Position numbers and translations under genes: made by a program
Notes under the pieces: generated by a model
Told to the model about the DNA's origin: nothing
Databases searched by the model: none
The model's input: the letters and a program-made list of their open reading frames with translations, nothing else
Assembly: GCA_949879765.1 (NCBI GenBank)
Contig: CATLBQ010000001.1
Coordinates: 1-64,000 of the forward strand
DNA length: 64,000 nucleotides
Source: an uncultured Bacilli bacterium
GTDB lineage: Bacteria > Bacillota_I > Bacilli_A > ML615J-28 > CAG-313
Direction: 5' to 3'
Shown here: positions 45,094 through 54,355 of the stretch, in pieces
Numbering within the stretch: position 1 is the stretch's first letter
Layout of the letters: each line of letters opens with the position of its first letter

Positions 45094-45973
45094 GGTAGCA
45101 ATATTATCGGATAGTACATGTGATCTAGGTCCAGCTTTATTGGAGGCGTATCACATTGATACAATTCCTTTACATGTGAATTTTGGCGAAAATAGCTATG
45201 ACGATGGCGTCAATATGACTCTAGAAGAATTGTATCAACGAGTAGAAAAAGACGGGAATTTACCCACAACATCTGCTTGCTCTTATGGAGAAATCAAATC
45301 TTTTTTTCAGCGCTATCTAGATGCTGGATATGATATTGTATACACAGGTATTAGTTCAAAAATGTCTGTAACCTTTCAAGTAGCCGCCCTGGTTCAAGCA
45401 GAACTCGATGCAACTAGAATATTTGTAGTAGACAGTGGAAATTTATCAACGGGTATAGGCTTATTACTATTAAAGGCCGCAAGAATGAGAGACGAAGGTC
45501 TTTGTGCTCAAGAAATTGCTAGGCAATTAGAAGAAATTGTGCCGAGGGTAAAATCACAATTTGTTATTGATACAATGGACTATTTGTATAAAGGTGGTCG
45601 TTGTACTGCTGTGCAATTTGCTTTTTCGAAAGTATTACGGGTAAAGCCGATGATTGTTGTACGCGAAAAAACGATGCAAGTAGGCGCAAAATTTATTGGT
45701 AGCATTACCAAAGCACAAAGGGGAATGACCCATATGTTCCTCAAAGATTTTGATAAAATTGACAAAGAATTTGTTTTTATTACCCATACATTTGCGTATG
45801 AAGGTGCAGCATACATCAAAAGTTTAATCCAGGATGTAGCAGGTGAAATAGAACATATTTATGAAACCGTTGCTGGGTGTGTAATAGGCTCGCACTGTGG
45901 GAAAAATACCATTGGTATTTTATATATTATGAAGGATGAAACGGTGAAAAAGGTAGAAAATATCGTCGATTAG
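45086..45973 (+). CDS. DegV family fatty-acid-binding protein
   Basis: Start chosen at ATG 45086 (overlapping the upstream stop; AGAGG about 9 bases upstream). 295 residues: ILSDSTCDLGPALLEAY, TTSACSYGEIKSFF, VDSGNLSTGIGLL, DTMDYLYKGGRCT. DegV proteins (FakB type) hold a fatty acid for phosphorylation by a kinase FakA, which is not in this window. Translational coupling to a lipoprotein nucleotidase is unusual but may be positional only. Confidence 0.93.
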   Translation: MNKVAILSDSTCDLGPALLEAYHIDTIPLHVNFGENSYDDGVNMTLEELYQRVEKDGNLPTTSACSYGEIKSFFQRYLDAGYDIVYTGISSKMSVTFQVAALVQAELDATRIFVVDSGNLSTGIGLLLLKAARMRDEGLCAQEIARQLEEIVPRVKSQFVIDTMDYLYKGGRCTAVQFAFSKVLRVKPMIVVREKTMQVGAKFIGSITKAQRGMTHMFLKDFDKIDKEFVFITHTFAYEGAAYIKSLIQDVAGEIEHIYETVAGCVIGSHCGKNTIGILYIMKDETVKKVENIVD

Positions 45974-46018
45974 TTTCTAGATATGAGCAAAAAATGCTAA
46001 GATTGTGGAAGGTATAAA

Positions 46019-46468
46019 ATGATTCGACAGGCAACACTAAATGATATAGAAGATATAGTTGAATTGGCGAGTTTATTATGGGAGAAGACAGATAGAGAAG
46101 AACTAAAAGAAGAATTCCATGATATTCTTGCAACAGCTGATGGCCAAGTTTTCTTAAAATATGATGCGCAGATAGCTGTTGGATTTGCACAATGTCAATT
46201 GCGATATGATTATGTAGAAGGAACCAAAACAACTCCAGTCGGTTATTTAGAAGGTATTTTTGTAAAGGAAAATTTCCGAAATAAGGGATATGCTAAAGCA
46301 TTAGTATTGGCATGCGAAAATTGGGCTAAGACAAAAGGCTGTGTGGAATTTGCAAGCGATTGTCCATTGGAAAATCATTGTAGTTTTGCATTTCATCGTG
46401 CGATGGGATTTACAGAAGTGAATAGAATCATTTGTTTTACAAAGAGACTAATCAAAGAAAATCAATAG
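46019..46468 (+). CDS. GNAT acetyltransferase, AAC(6')-I-like
   Basis: 149 residues. The opening MIRQATLNDIEDIVELASLLW, the acetyl-CoA loop GYLEGIFVKENFRNKGYAKALV and the end ASDCPLENHCSFAFHRAMGFTEVNRIICFTK follow aminoglycoside 6'-N-acetyltransferase type I closely. Resistance cannot be inferred from sequence alone; chromosomal relatives often have other substrates. RBS is GGAAGG. It lies alone and is closed by a strong terminator. Confidence 0.85.
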   Translation: MIRQATLNDIEDIVELASLLWEKTDREELKEEFHDILATADGQVFLKYDAQIAVGFAQCQLRYDYVEGTKTTPVGYLEGIFVKENFRNKGYAKALVLACENWAKTKGCVEFASDCPLENHCSFAFHRAMGFTEVNRIICFTKRLIKENQ

Positions 46469-46478
46469 GGGATTTGAA

Positions 46479-46512
46479 ACATACCATTAGCTGACTAATG
46501 GTATGTCTTTTT
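46479..46512 (+). terminator. Rho-independent terminator
   Basis: ACATACCATTAG pairs perfectly with CTAATGGTATGT around CTGA, then CTTTTT. Confidence 0.88.
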
Positions 46513-46523
46513 AAGGAGTGCAT

Positions 46524-48716
46524 ATGAAAAAAATAGAATTACTGGCCCCAGCTGGGGATTTAGAAACACTCAAGGTCGCTATACAAGCAGGTGCTAATGC
46601 GGTGTATCTGGCAGGAAAACAATTTGGCGCAAGATCTTTTTCACCTAATTTTACCGAAGAAGAATTAAAAGAAGCTGTTATCTATGCTCACCTGCGTCGC
46701 GTTAAAATCTATGTAACGGTGAATACCATTGTATATCAAGAAGAATGGTCTATTTTGACTACATATATTTCCGTTTTGTATGAAATGGGAGTAGATGCAT
46801 TGATTGTTCAAGATTTAGGGGTATTGCGTTATATTCGGCGCCATTATCCAGATTTTGAAGTTCATGCTTCAACGCAAATGAATATATTTGATTCAAAAGG
46901 TGCTCAATTTTTAAGAGATGTGGGTGTAAAAAGGGTCGTACTGGCTCGTGAAACGTCACTTGAACAAGTACAAGCTATCGCTCAAACGGGGATTGAAGTT
47001 GAAATATTTGTGCATGGTGCACTTTGTTTTGCATCGTCTGGCAATTGCTTGATGAGTTATACGATTGGCGGAAGAAGTGGTAATCGGGGACAGTGTGCAC
47101 AACCTTGCCGAAAACAATATACATTATTGGAAAATCATCATGCAATTTCAAAAAAAATGTCTCTTCTTTCGATGAAAGATTTAAACACGCTTTCTTATTT
47201 AAAAGAACTAACACAAAGCGGTGCATGCTCTTTTAAAATTGAAGGCAGAATGAAAAGCAAAGTTTATGTCTACTGGGTAGTCAAGCATTATCGACAAGCA
47301 CTAGACGCACTGGAAGCAGGAATGTATGATACCTTCATTCAAAAAGAGCAAACCGATTTATATACGGTATTTAATCGCCAATTTACCAAAGGATATCTCA
47401 TGCATGAAACCAATGCCCAGTTGACCAATCTCATCAGTGTCAATCACCAAGGTTCAGTTTTGGGAAAGGTAATTGCAGTGCGACCGAATGAAATAGAAAT
47501 CTTGCTTTCTGCACCTTTACAGGTAAAAGATGCCATCCGAATAAAAGGAAAAGAAGAGGTAGGATTTGTTGTATCGATATTTTATGTCCAGCAAGAAAAA
47601 CGCGAAGTCGCATATCCAGGTGAAACCATTTGTATTCCTCTAGCTCATCGGCAAAAAGTAGGGGCTGAAGTTGTTAAAACGCAAAGCAGTTTATTGCAAC
47701 AAGCAGTAGATGCGAGTATAAAAGAAGAACCCAATCGCTTAGCGGTGGATGTTCATTTGTGCGTTAGGTTACATCATCCTCTTTCATTGATGGTAACTGA
47801 TGGCCTACATCAGGTTACTATTCAAGGGGATATTTTAGGAGAGCATGCCAAGCAGCCTGTAACAGCATCTGTTTTAGTAGACAAATTGGATAAATGGAAA
47901 GATACTCCTTTTGTTTTGCGAAAAAGAACAGTGGACTATGATCAAATGGCATTTGTATCGGTAAAAGATCTTAATGCCATACGAAGAAAGGCAATTGAGG
48001 AGCTTTGTTGTGCTATTTTAGCTGATCAGCCAAGAAGAACCCAGCCTTATATCGAACCATTTGTTGAAATCATTTCTCATCAATTTCAAATAGAAGCCAT
48101 TGTCCACACCCAAGAACAAGCAAAGATTTGTCAAACTTGGGGGATAAAAACCTTGTATACGGATTATGAGAGTGAACATCAAAATTATAATCGCTTAAAT
48201 ATTGTTCAAGGTAAAGAGGGACTGATTCATAATTTAGCTCAACTAGATTATGGTCAGGTAGCATCACCATATTTAAATGTAGTCAATCCAGAGGCAATTT
48301 CTTTTTTAGCTCATGCGGGTATCCAATGTGTGTATTTGTCCAATGAATTATCTATGGAGCAAGTGTGTCATTTTCCAATAGGTCAAATGCCTATCGATAT
48401 AGGGGTTATGATATATGGAAGGATGGATGTAATGGTTACACAACATTGTATGATATCTAAAGTCAAAGGATATGAGAAAAAACAGTGTGGTGCGTGTCAA
48501 GGCGAATATGCTTTGGCAGATGCGTATGGCAATGAATTTCCTATTTTGACAGATAAAAGATATGGTTGTAGTGTACGTATTTTAGATTACCATATTCGTA
48601 ACTGGCTACATGACCAAAAGAAGTTAAAAAAACATGGCATTCATCGCTTTCTATTGGTATTTACAATAGAAACAGAAGCAGAGGTCAAACAGGTTTTAGA
48701 GCAATTGAATAGATAA
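46524..48716 (+). CDS. Peptidase U32 family protein (RlhA-like)
   Basis: Start chosen at ATG 46524, after AAGGAGTGCAT; the in-frame GTG 46518 is inside the spacer. 730 residues: ELLAPAGDLETLKVAIQAGANAVYL, HGALCFASSGNC and GGRSGNRGQCAQPCRKQY supply the U32 signature and its cysteines; a C-terminal DUF3656-like region has a second Cys set (CMISK...CGAC). In E. coli the long U32 protein RlhA is needed to hydroxylate C2501 of 23S rRNA; whether this one does the same is inferred from length and motifs. Confidence 0.9.
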   Translation: MKKIELLAPAGDLETLKVAIQAGANAVYLAGKQFGARSFSPNFTEEELKEAVIYAHLRRVKIYVTVNTIVYQEEWSILTTYISVLYEMGVDALIVQDLGVLRYIRRHYPDFEVHASTQMNIFDSKGAQFLRDVGVKRVVLARETSLEQVQAIAQTGIEVEIFVHGALCFASSGNCLMSYTIGGRSGNRGQCAQPCRKQYTLLENHHAISKKMSLLSMKDLNTLSYLKELTQSGACSFKIEGRMKSKVYVYWVVKHYRQALDALEAGMYDTFIQKEQTDLYTVFNRQFTKGYLMHETNAQLTNLISVNHQGSVLGKVIAVRPNEIEILLSAPLQVKDAIRIKGKEEVGFVVSIFYVQQEKREVAYPGETICIPLAHRQKVGAEVVKTQSSLLQQAVDASIKEEPNRLAVDVHLCVRLHHPLSLMVTDGLHQVTIQGDILGEHAKQPVTASVLVDKLDKWKDTPFVLRKRTVDYDQMAFVSVKDLNAIRRKAIEELCCAILADQPRRTQPYIEPFVEIISHQFQIEAIVHTQEQAKICQTWGIKTLYTDYESEHQNYNRLNIVQGKEGLIHNLAQLDYGQVASPYLNVVNPEAISFLAHAGIQCVYLSNELSMEQVCHFPIGQMPIDIGVMIYGRMDVMVTQHCMISKVKGYEKKQCGACQGEYALADAYGNEFPILTDKRYGCSVRILDYHIRNWLHDQKKLKKHGIHRFLLVFTIETEAEVKQVLEQLNR

Positions 48717-48753
48717 AAAAGACTATATTTTCATTAGAAAATATAGTCTTTTT
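48715..48753. terminator. Bidirectional terminator
   Basis: AAAAGACTATATTTTC pairs perfectly with GAAAATATAGTCTTTT around ATTA, between convergent genes. Confidence 0.88.
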
Positions 48754-48758
48754 ATTGG

Positions 48759-50186
48759 CTAATCAACGTCTAAGGCATCAAACCCTATCGCTTTCTTTTT
48801 GGCTTTGTTTTTCGGTGCCTTTTTTTCTTGATAAAAAAACATAATGACAAAGGCCAAAACCATAAGAATAGCTGAATAAATATAAAGTAGTTTTAAACTT
48901 GCTTGACTGTTATACATAATGAGCCCAATTAAAATGGGAGTGATGGTTTGTGCAACCATAGATACAGTGTAATAATATCCTGTGAATTTACCAATGGTTT
49001 TGCTAGTTGAAATTTCTACCATCATAGGGTATGAGTTGGCGTTAATCAAAGCCCAACCAGCACCACATACCACAATGAGTAAATAAATCGGAATAACGCT
49101 AAAGAAAAGTTGATTATGGTTCGCAGCAATTTTTTCATGATAGCCATCACTAAATACACCATTTGCAAATAAATAGATTAGAATGCCCAAAAAACCAATA
49201 ACTAGGCCAGCAATACCCAGTAATACAGTATTTTTTCGGCCAATTTTACTTGGAAGATTAATCGAAGTCAAGAACGTAACAATAGAAGATACCGTTAAAA
49301 TAATGACAATGGTAGAGGCAATCCCTTCGTCTAATAAAATATTTTTGCAAAATAGACTATTGAATGTCTCAATGGCATTAAATGACATATACCAAAATAG
49401 GATACCCAATATTAAAACAACTAGATTTTTCTTGTCGGCTTTACTTAATGGTTGATCTTCTGTAATTTCACCCATCGCTTCACTTAATTTTTCACCATAA
49501 GCAATATCGTCTTGGTTTTCTTGAAGTAATTTATTTTCATTGACTTTGAATAATAAAATAATCAAAGCAATGACCATAAATGCACTTGCAATACAAAAGG
49601 CAATGATGGCGTTTTCTGGTTGGGTTGGTTCCCAGTTTTGTACTTTAGAATTATCGGCAATTTTTAAAAACATGGCTAGCCCACCAGCAAGAATGGCGCC
49701 AAGATAACCTACAAAGTTGATAATTCCATTGGCTTTTGAGCGAAGGGGTTTTGGCGTAACATCAGGCATTAAGGCAACAGCGGGGTTACGATACATATTC
49801 ATAATAATCAAAATGAGTGCCATCATTATAATCACTCCAACTAAAGAATGCAAATAAAACATTACCGCAATCATAGGGAAGAGGAGTGCTGATAAAATCA
49901 TACCAATCACAATGTAAGGCATTCGTTTTCCCATTTTGGTATGGGTTTTATCAGATAAGGCACCAAATAATGGAAGCATAAAAATCGCTAAAGCATTATC
50001 GGAGGCCATAATAATACCAATAATAAATTCATTGCTTTTTCCCGTTTGATCACGCAATAAGTAGTCCAAAAATAAAGGACAATAATTGTTATACATTTGC
50101 CAAAGCATCAAGATGGAAAAAAAGGCGCATCCTATATATAATGTGTTTTTTGTATTTAATTTTAATTTTCTTTCTTCTAATTCCAT
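48759..50186 (-). CDS. MFS transporter, GPH/SLC45-like sugar-cation symporter
   Basis: Start chosen at the ATG ending at 50186, after GAGGAGAATTT; the longer frame upstream overlaps the promoter. 475 residues, about 12 helices: LWQMYNNYCPLFLDYLL, FGALSDKTHTKMGKRMPYI (the MFS loop 2-3 motif), AGWALINANSYPMMVE. These features match the MFS_2/SLC45-type sugar transporters; substrate unknown. No sugar enzymes are adjacent. Confidence 0.85.
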   Translation of the reverse strand: MELEERKLKLNTKNTLYIGCAFFSILMLWQMYNNYCPLFLDYLLRDQTGKSNEFIIGIIMASDNALAIFMLPLFGALSDKTHTKMGKRMPYIVIGMILSALLFPMIAVMFYLHSLVGVIIMMALILIIMNMYRNPAVALMPDVTPKPLRSKANGIINFVGYLGAILAGGLAMFLKIADNSKVQNWEPTQPENAIIAFCIASAFMVIALIILLFKVNENKLLQENQDDIAYGEKLSEAMGEITEDQPLSKADKKNLVVLILGILFWYMSFNAIETFNSLFCKNILLDEGIASTIVIILTVSSIVTFLTSINLPSKIGRKNTVLLGIAGLVIGFLGILIYLFANGVFSDGYHEKIAANHNQLFFSVIPIYLLIVVCGAGWALINANSYPMMVEISTSKTIGKFTGYYYTVSMVAQTITPILIGLIMYNSQASLKLLYIYSAILMVLAFVIMFFYQEKKAPKNKAKKKAIGFDALDVD

Positions 50187-50217
50187 AAATTCTCCTCGTT
50201 TACATATTGATAGATAT

Positions 50218-50246
50218 ATTATATCAAAAAATGCATAATTTTGCAA
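50218..50246 (-). promoter_or_regulatory. Promoter of the MFS gene
   Basis: On the minus strand: TTGCAA, a 17-base spacer, TATAAT, about 30 bases before the start codon. Confidence 0.7.
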
Positions 50247-50253
50247 AAGATAT

Positions 50254-50287
50254 AAAAAAGTCAAAAAGTATATCATACCTTTTGACT
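50254..50287 (-). terminator. Terminator of the MATE gene
   Basis: On the minus strand GTCAAAAGGTAT pairs with ATACTTTTTGAC, then TTTTTT. It separates the MATE gene from the MFS promoter just downstream. Confidence 0.82.
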
Positions 50288-50294
50288 CGTTGAT

Positions 50295-51725
50295 TTATAA
50301 TATATCTGTTTCCATTTGATGGGATTTAGAAAAATGGGAGGATATTTTTTGAATTGTAACAAGGGCTACCACGACGAAAATCAAACAGCACAATGTTTCA
50401 GAAATGGGATAAGACCACCAAACTGCTTGATCGGAATGGGTAATTAGTTTAAGCAAGAGGGCACAAGGAATCAAAATGACAGCTTGTCGCAAGAGACTCA
50501 TTAGCATCGATTTATAGCCATGACCGATTGCTTGAAACATGGACGAAATAATGATAGAAATAGCGGCAGGAATAAAGCAAATACTAATGGTTCGAAATGC
50601 TTGCACAGCAAGTGGTGTAGTATCACCCAATTGAAATGCATTCGCAATCGATTTAGAACCAAATTGAAAAAGAAGAAGACCAAAAGTCATCACACTTAAT
50701 GAAACAATTAAGGATAACTGGACGGTTTTTAAGAAACGATGCTTTAACTTGGCGCCAAAATTGTAGCCCATAATAGGCATAGCCCCTTGAGTCAATCCAA
50801 ATATCGGCATAAAAATAAAGGATTGAACTTTAAAATAAGTGCCTAGAATGGTTACACCACTTGATGACAAAATCAAATTCAAGATAATGGTGGTTAAAGC
50901 ATTGATGGAATTCATAATAGCAACGGATATTCCCACATTGAAAATATCTTGTAAGGTTTTGCTTTCGAATCGAAAGTCTTTTAAATTAAAATTGACTTGT
51001 TGTTTTTGAAATAAAATCACAGAAATAACAAATGTTCCAGCAACGCATTGTCCGATGACGGTAGCGATGGCGGCACCCGAAACACCAAGACCTAAACCAA
51101 AAGGAAGACCGAGTCCTTGTCCTGGTTCAAAAATAAAGATAGGGTCAAGAATAATATTGGTGATGGCTCCAATCAGTTGTGAAAGCATAGGAACGATCAT
51201 ATTTCCTGTGCCTTGAAGGATTTTGGTGATGGTGACTTCTAGATAACTACCAATACTAAAGGCCATTACAATAGTCAAATATTGAATCGAGAGCGCTTTT
51301 ACTTCGTTTGAATCAGTATAGATTTTCATGAATAAAGTAGGGACAAAAAAGCTACATGCTAGTGTAATAAAATAGGCAATAATCGATAAGATAATTCCTG
51401 TTTTGGCAGCCAAATCAGCACTCGCTTGATTGCGTTCACCTAGTCTTCTGGAAATGACTGAACTTGCACCAATCCCAATACCTAAAGAAATGGCCAAACA
51501 AATCATTTGAATGGGAAAGGCATAATTTAATGCGTTCAATTCGTCATTACTGTGTTCGCTAATTCTCGATACATAGAGGCTATCAACTACATTATATAAA
51601 GCTTGTACAAGCATTGAAAAAATGGCAGGTAATGCCATTGTGAATAGTAATTTTCCAATTGGAGTGGTGCGCATTTTGTTGTCTTTTTCAAGTTGTTTTG
51701 AATTGTTTTTTTCTATATTTTCCAT
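50295..51725 (-). CDS. MATE family efflux transporter (MepA-like)
   Basis: 476 residues, about 12 helices: PIGKLLFTMALPAIFSMLVQALYNVVDSLYVSRI, GIGIGASSVISRRLGE, and the second half beginning VQSFIFMPIFGLTQGAMPIMGYNFGA. This sequence style matches MepA-type multidrug exporters; ligands unknown. RBS is GGAGGTATT. It is divergent from the two-component system at 51891, which might control it (position only). Confidence 0.9.
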   Translation of the reverse strand: MENIEKNNSKQLEKDNKMRTTPIGKLLFTMALPAIFSMLVQALYNVVDSLYVSRISEHSNDELNALNYAFPIQMICLAISLGIGIGASSVISRRLGERNQASADLAAKTGIILSIIAYFITLACSFFVPTLFMKIYTDSNEVKALSIQYLTIVMAFSIGSYLEVTITKILQGTGNMIVPMLSQLIGAITNIILDPIFIFEPGQGLGLPFGLGLGVSGAAIATVIGQCVAGTFVISVILFQKQQVNFNLKDFRFESKTLQDIFNVGISVAIMNSINALTTIILNLILSSSGVTILGTYFKVQSFIFMPIFGLTQGAMPIMGYNFGAKLKHRFLKTVQLSLIVSLSVMTFGLLLFQFGSKSIANAFQLGDTTPLAVQAFRTISICFIPAAISIIISSMFQAIGHGYKSMLMSLLRQAVILIPCALLLKLITHSDQAVWWSYPISETLCCLIFVVVALVTIQKISSHFSKSHQMETDIL

Positions 51726-51867
51726 AATACCTCCAATATACTTATCAATTAATTATACCAAAAAAAAGTCAATTCGTCAAAACTTACGAAAAAGATATCG
51801 CTTTCATATTTAGTGATAAATAACGAAAAATTCAGTTAAATTTCACGAAGAAATAACAAAATTATGG

Positions 51868-51873
51868 TATAAT
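51868..51873 (+). promoter_or_regulatory. Extended -10 of the two-component operon
   Basis: TGGTATAAT (hexamer 51868-51873), 18 bases before the start codon; no clear -35. Confidence 0.5.
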
Positions 51874-51890
51874 AGGCAAGAGGTGAAAAT

Positions 51891-52583
51891 ATGGCAAAAT
51901 TATTAATCGTAGACGATGAAATGCATATCAGAGAATTGGTCAAAAAATATGCTGCATTTGAAAATTATGAATTTGACACCGCTTCGAATGGAATAGAAGC
52001 CATTCAAAAAGTTCACCAAGGCGAATATGATTTGGTGATTATGGATATCATGATGCCAGAATTAGATGGATTTTCGGCCGTTAAAGAAATCCGTAAGTTT
52101 TCAAGTGTTCCAATCATTATGCTTTCAGCACGTAGTGAAGAATATGACAAACTCTATGGATTTGACCTAGGCATTGATGATTATGTGACGAAACCATTTT
52201 CCCCTAAAGAGTTGATGATGCGTGTGCATGCGGTACTGAGTCGTTCCAAACATAAAATGGACAAACAAGGTGCAGATAAAAATGAAATTTTAGAGTATAA
52301 GACATTAAAGTTTGATTTGAGTGCTCATATTCTTTATATTGATGGAAATCGGATTGAATTGACACCCAAAGAATATGAACTTTTGTTGTATTTGATTCGC
52401 AATGCCAATATTGCTGTAACAAGAGAACAACTTCTTGAAAAAATATGGGGTTACGATTATTATGGTGATGATCGTACATTAGATACACATATGAAGTCAT
52501 TGCGTAAAAAAATAGCGGGCTATGCGGATAATATTGTTACGATAAGAAGGGTAGGTTATCGTTTTGATACTGAGACAAATTAG
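51891..52583 (+). CDS. OmpR/PhoB-type response regulator
   Basis: 230 residues: receiver domain with the acidic pair (VDDE), phospho-acceptor Asp52 (VIMDIMMPELDG), Thr/Ser and Lys (TKPFSP), and a C-terminal winged helix (LTPKEYELLLYLIRNANIAVTREQLLEKIWGYD; RTLDTHMKSLRKKI). RBS is AGAGGTGA. It overlaps the histidine kinase gene by 20 bases, so the pair is one operon. Target genes are unknown. Confidence 0.95.
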   Translation: MAKLLIVDDEMHIRELVKKYAAFENYEFDTASNGIEAIQKVHQGEYDLVIMDIMMPELDGFSAVKEIRKFSSVPIIMLSARSEEYDKLYGFDLGIDDYVTKPFSPKELMMRVHAVLSRSKHKMDKQGADKNEILEYKTLKFDLSAHILYIDGNRIELTPKEYELLLYLIRNANIAVTREQLLEKIWGYDYYGDDRTLDTHMKSLRKKIAGYADNIVTIRRVGYRFDTETN

Positions 52584-54114
52584 TTTAAAATGGAAGTTAT
52601 TTGTCACGATATTTTTGTTTGCCGCATTGATTGCAGCGGTCTTTATTGTCTTTCAAATTACTTTGCTAGAAACCATTTATCGTTCGAATAAAATGAACCG
52701 GATGGAAGGATTGATTACCCAAGTCGATTCGGAGATAAAAGGAAAGGATTTGAGTGTGTTTACAAATACGGAAAATCCATTTTGTTATGAATTAGAAAAT
52801 GTTTCAGTCGAAGAAGAAACGGCCATTTATTTATATGGAAAACCCAAGACGACCATATATGTAACTAGTGGTGAGAGTTTGATTATTGCGGATAAAAATC
52901 TAGTATATAAAACATATTCAGGTAGCTCATTTGAGGGATTGGATTATGAGTTAATCAGTGAGATATGGCGAAAAGCAAGTGATGCTTCTTATAAAAAATT
53001 TTATGCGATATTTTCAAGTTTACCCGATGCTAGATTTGGTAAAGTTCAATTGATCAATATGGATAATTCTAAACGAACGCTTATCAAGGATTTATCAGGT
53101 AGAACAGAATCAATCATGTGTTGTGCTTTCGTCGAACTTTCCGATGGAAATGAATATTTATTGATATTGGATAATAAACTAATACCAGTTGGTTCTGTTG
53201 TCAAAACTTTGAAAATGCAGTTGACTTATATTGGTGCTATTGTGATTGTGCTATCAACAGTTATCGCTATATTTTTATCAAAATATATTTCTAAACCCAT
53301 TGCGAGGTTAAATGCAACAGCCAAGGTGATGGCCAAAGGAAACTACGATGTCGTATTTGAAGGCAATGGCTATTTAGAAATAGATGAATTGAATCAAACG
53401 CTAAATAATACCATTGAGGAGTTGCGAAAAACGGAGGATTTGAGGCGAGAATTGATGGCCAATGTTTCTCATGATTTACGTACACCACTGACAATGATTA
53501 CGGGATATGCGGAAATGATGAAAGATATTCCAGGCGAGAATAATCCTGAAAATTTACAAATTATTATTGATGAGGTCAATCGTTTGAATTTATTGGTTAA
53601 TGACATGCTTGATTTGTCTAAACTTTCTGCGAAGACCGTGAAAATGCAATCGCAAACCTATTGCATGACCGATGATATCATCGATATAGTTGAGCGCATT
53701 CAAAAATTCAATGAAAATACTGGCATTCATATTCAATTTTTGTATGATCAAAAGGTGGATGTAACTGCTGATGAACAAAAAATCGAACAAGTGATTTATA
53801 ATTTTATCCACAATGCTATCAATTATAGCAATGGCTCTACAAATATTGAAGTCATTCAAACGATAGAACAAGGTGAAGTAAAAATTGCGGTTGTCGATCA
53901 CGGAATTGGTATCAAGGATGAAGATTTATCTTGTATATGGGATCGCTATTATCGTATTGATAAAGCACACCATAGGTCAATTCAAGGTTCTGGTTTAGGT
54001 CTTTCCATTGTCAAAGGTATTCTCGAATGTCATCAGTTTGCCTATGGTGTAGAGTCTCAACTAGGAAAAGGTAGCACATTTTGGTTTAAAATGCCAATTT
54101 CTAGTAAAAAATAA
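52564..54114 (+). CDS. Sensor histidine kinase
   Basis: 516 residues from a TTG start inside the regulator gene (AAGGGTAGG upstream). Membrane helices at about 12-32 and 218-240 enclose an extracellular sensor of about 185 residues that I cannot assign. HAMP, then HisKA with His303 (NVSHDLRTPLTMITGYAEM), and HATPase_c with NFIHNAINYS (N box), DHGIGIKDED (G1) and GSGLGLSIVKG (G2). It is a complete kinase, expected to phosphorylate the adjacent regulator. Confidence 0.93.
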   Translation: MILRQISLKWKLFVTIFLFAALIAAVFIVFQITLLETIYRSNKMNRMEGLITQVDSEIKGKDLSVFTNTENPFCYELENVSVEEETAIYLYGKPKTTIYVTSGESLIIADKNLVYKTYSGSSFEGLDYELISEIWRKASDASYKKFYAIFSSLPDARFGKVQLINMDNSKRTLIKDLSGRTESIMCCAFVELSDGNEYLLILDNKLIPVGSVVKTLKMQLTYIGAIVIVLSTVIAIFLSKYISKPIARLNATAKVMAKGNYDVVFEGNGYLEIDELNQTLNNTIEELRKTEDLRRELMANVSHDLRTPLTMITGYAEMMKDIPGENNPENLQIIIDEVNRLNLLVNDMLDLSKLSAKTVKMQSQTYCMTDDIIDIVERIQKFNENTGIHIQFLYDQKVDVTADEQKIEQVIYNFIHNAINYSNGSTNIEVIQTIEQGEVKIAVVDHGIGIKDEDLSCIWDRYYRIDKAHHRSIQGSGLGLSIVKGILECHQFAYGVESQLGKGSTFWFKMPISSKK

Positions 54115-54176
54115 AGTATTAGCAAAAATTTACTATTTTTTTTGGATTTTATCAGTTTAATTACACATTAGCTTGA

Positions 54177-54182
54177 TATAAT
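54177..54182 (+). promoter_or_regulatory. Extended -10 of the htrA leader RNA
   Basis: TTGATATAAT (hexamer 54177-54182). Transcription would start near 54189, giving a leader of about 165 nt. Confidence 0.5.
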
Positions 54183-54188
54183 ATAAGT

Positions 54189-54323
54189 GCTTAATCAGCC
54201 GATGAGAGAGAATCATTCTTCTTTCCTTCAATTTTAAAGTAATTTAAACACACTCTCATCGTATTTATAAATGGGCATATACACGTTCTTTTCTCTCGTT
54301 TTTTCGTGATATGCCTGTTTTTT
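54189..54323 (+). ncRNA. Structured leader or small RNA before the HtrA gene
   Basis: CGATGAGAG (54200-54208) pairs perfectly with CTCTCATCG (54253-54261) around a pyrimidine-rich loop. It is followed by a terminator-like hairpin: GGCATAT(A)CACG (54274-54285) with CGTGATATGCC (54305-54315), then TGTTTTTT. The terminator lies before the gene's RBS at 54341, so the RNA is either an attenuator controlling htrA or an independent small RNA. No known riboswitch motif is recognised. Confidence 0.5.
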
Positions 54324-54355
54324 CTATAATTTAAAAGATATAAGGGGATGTAAAA

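Noticed and set aside
54189-54323. 6S RNA or tmRNA at the htrA leader
   Set aside because: Too short, and lacks the long bulged rod of 6S RNA or a tRNA-like end and tag frame of tmRNA.
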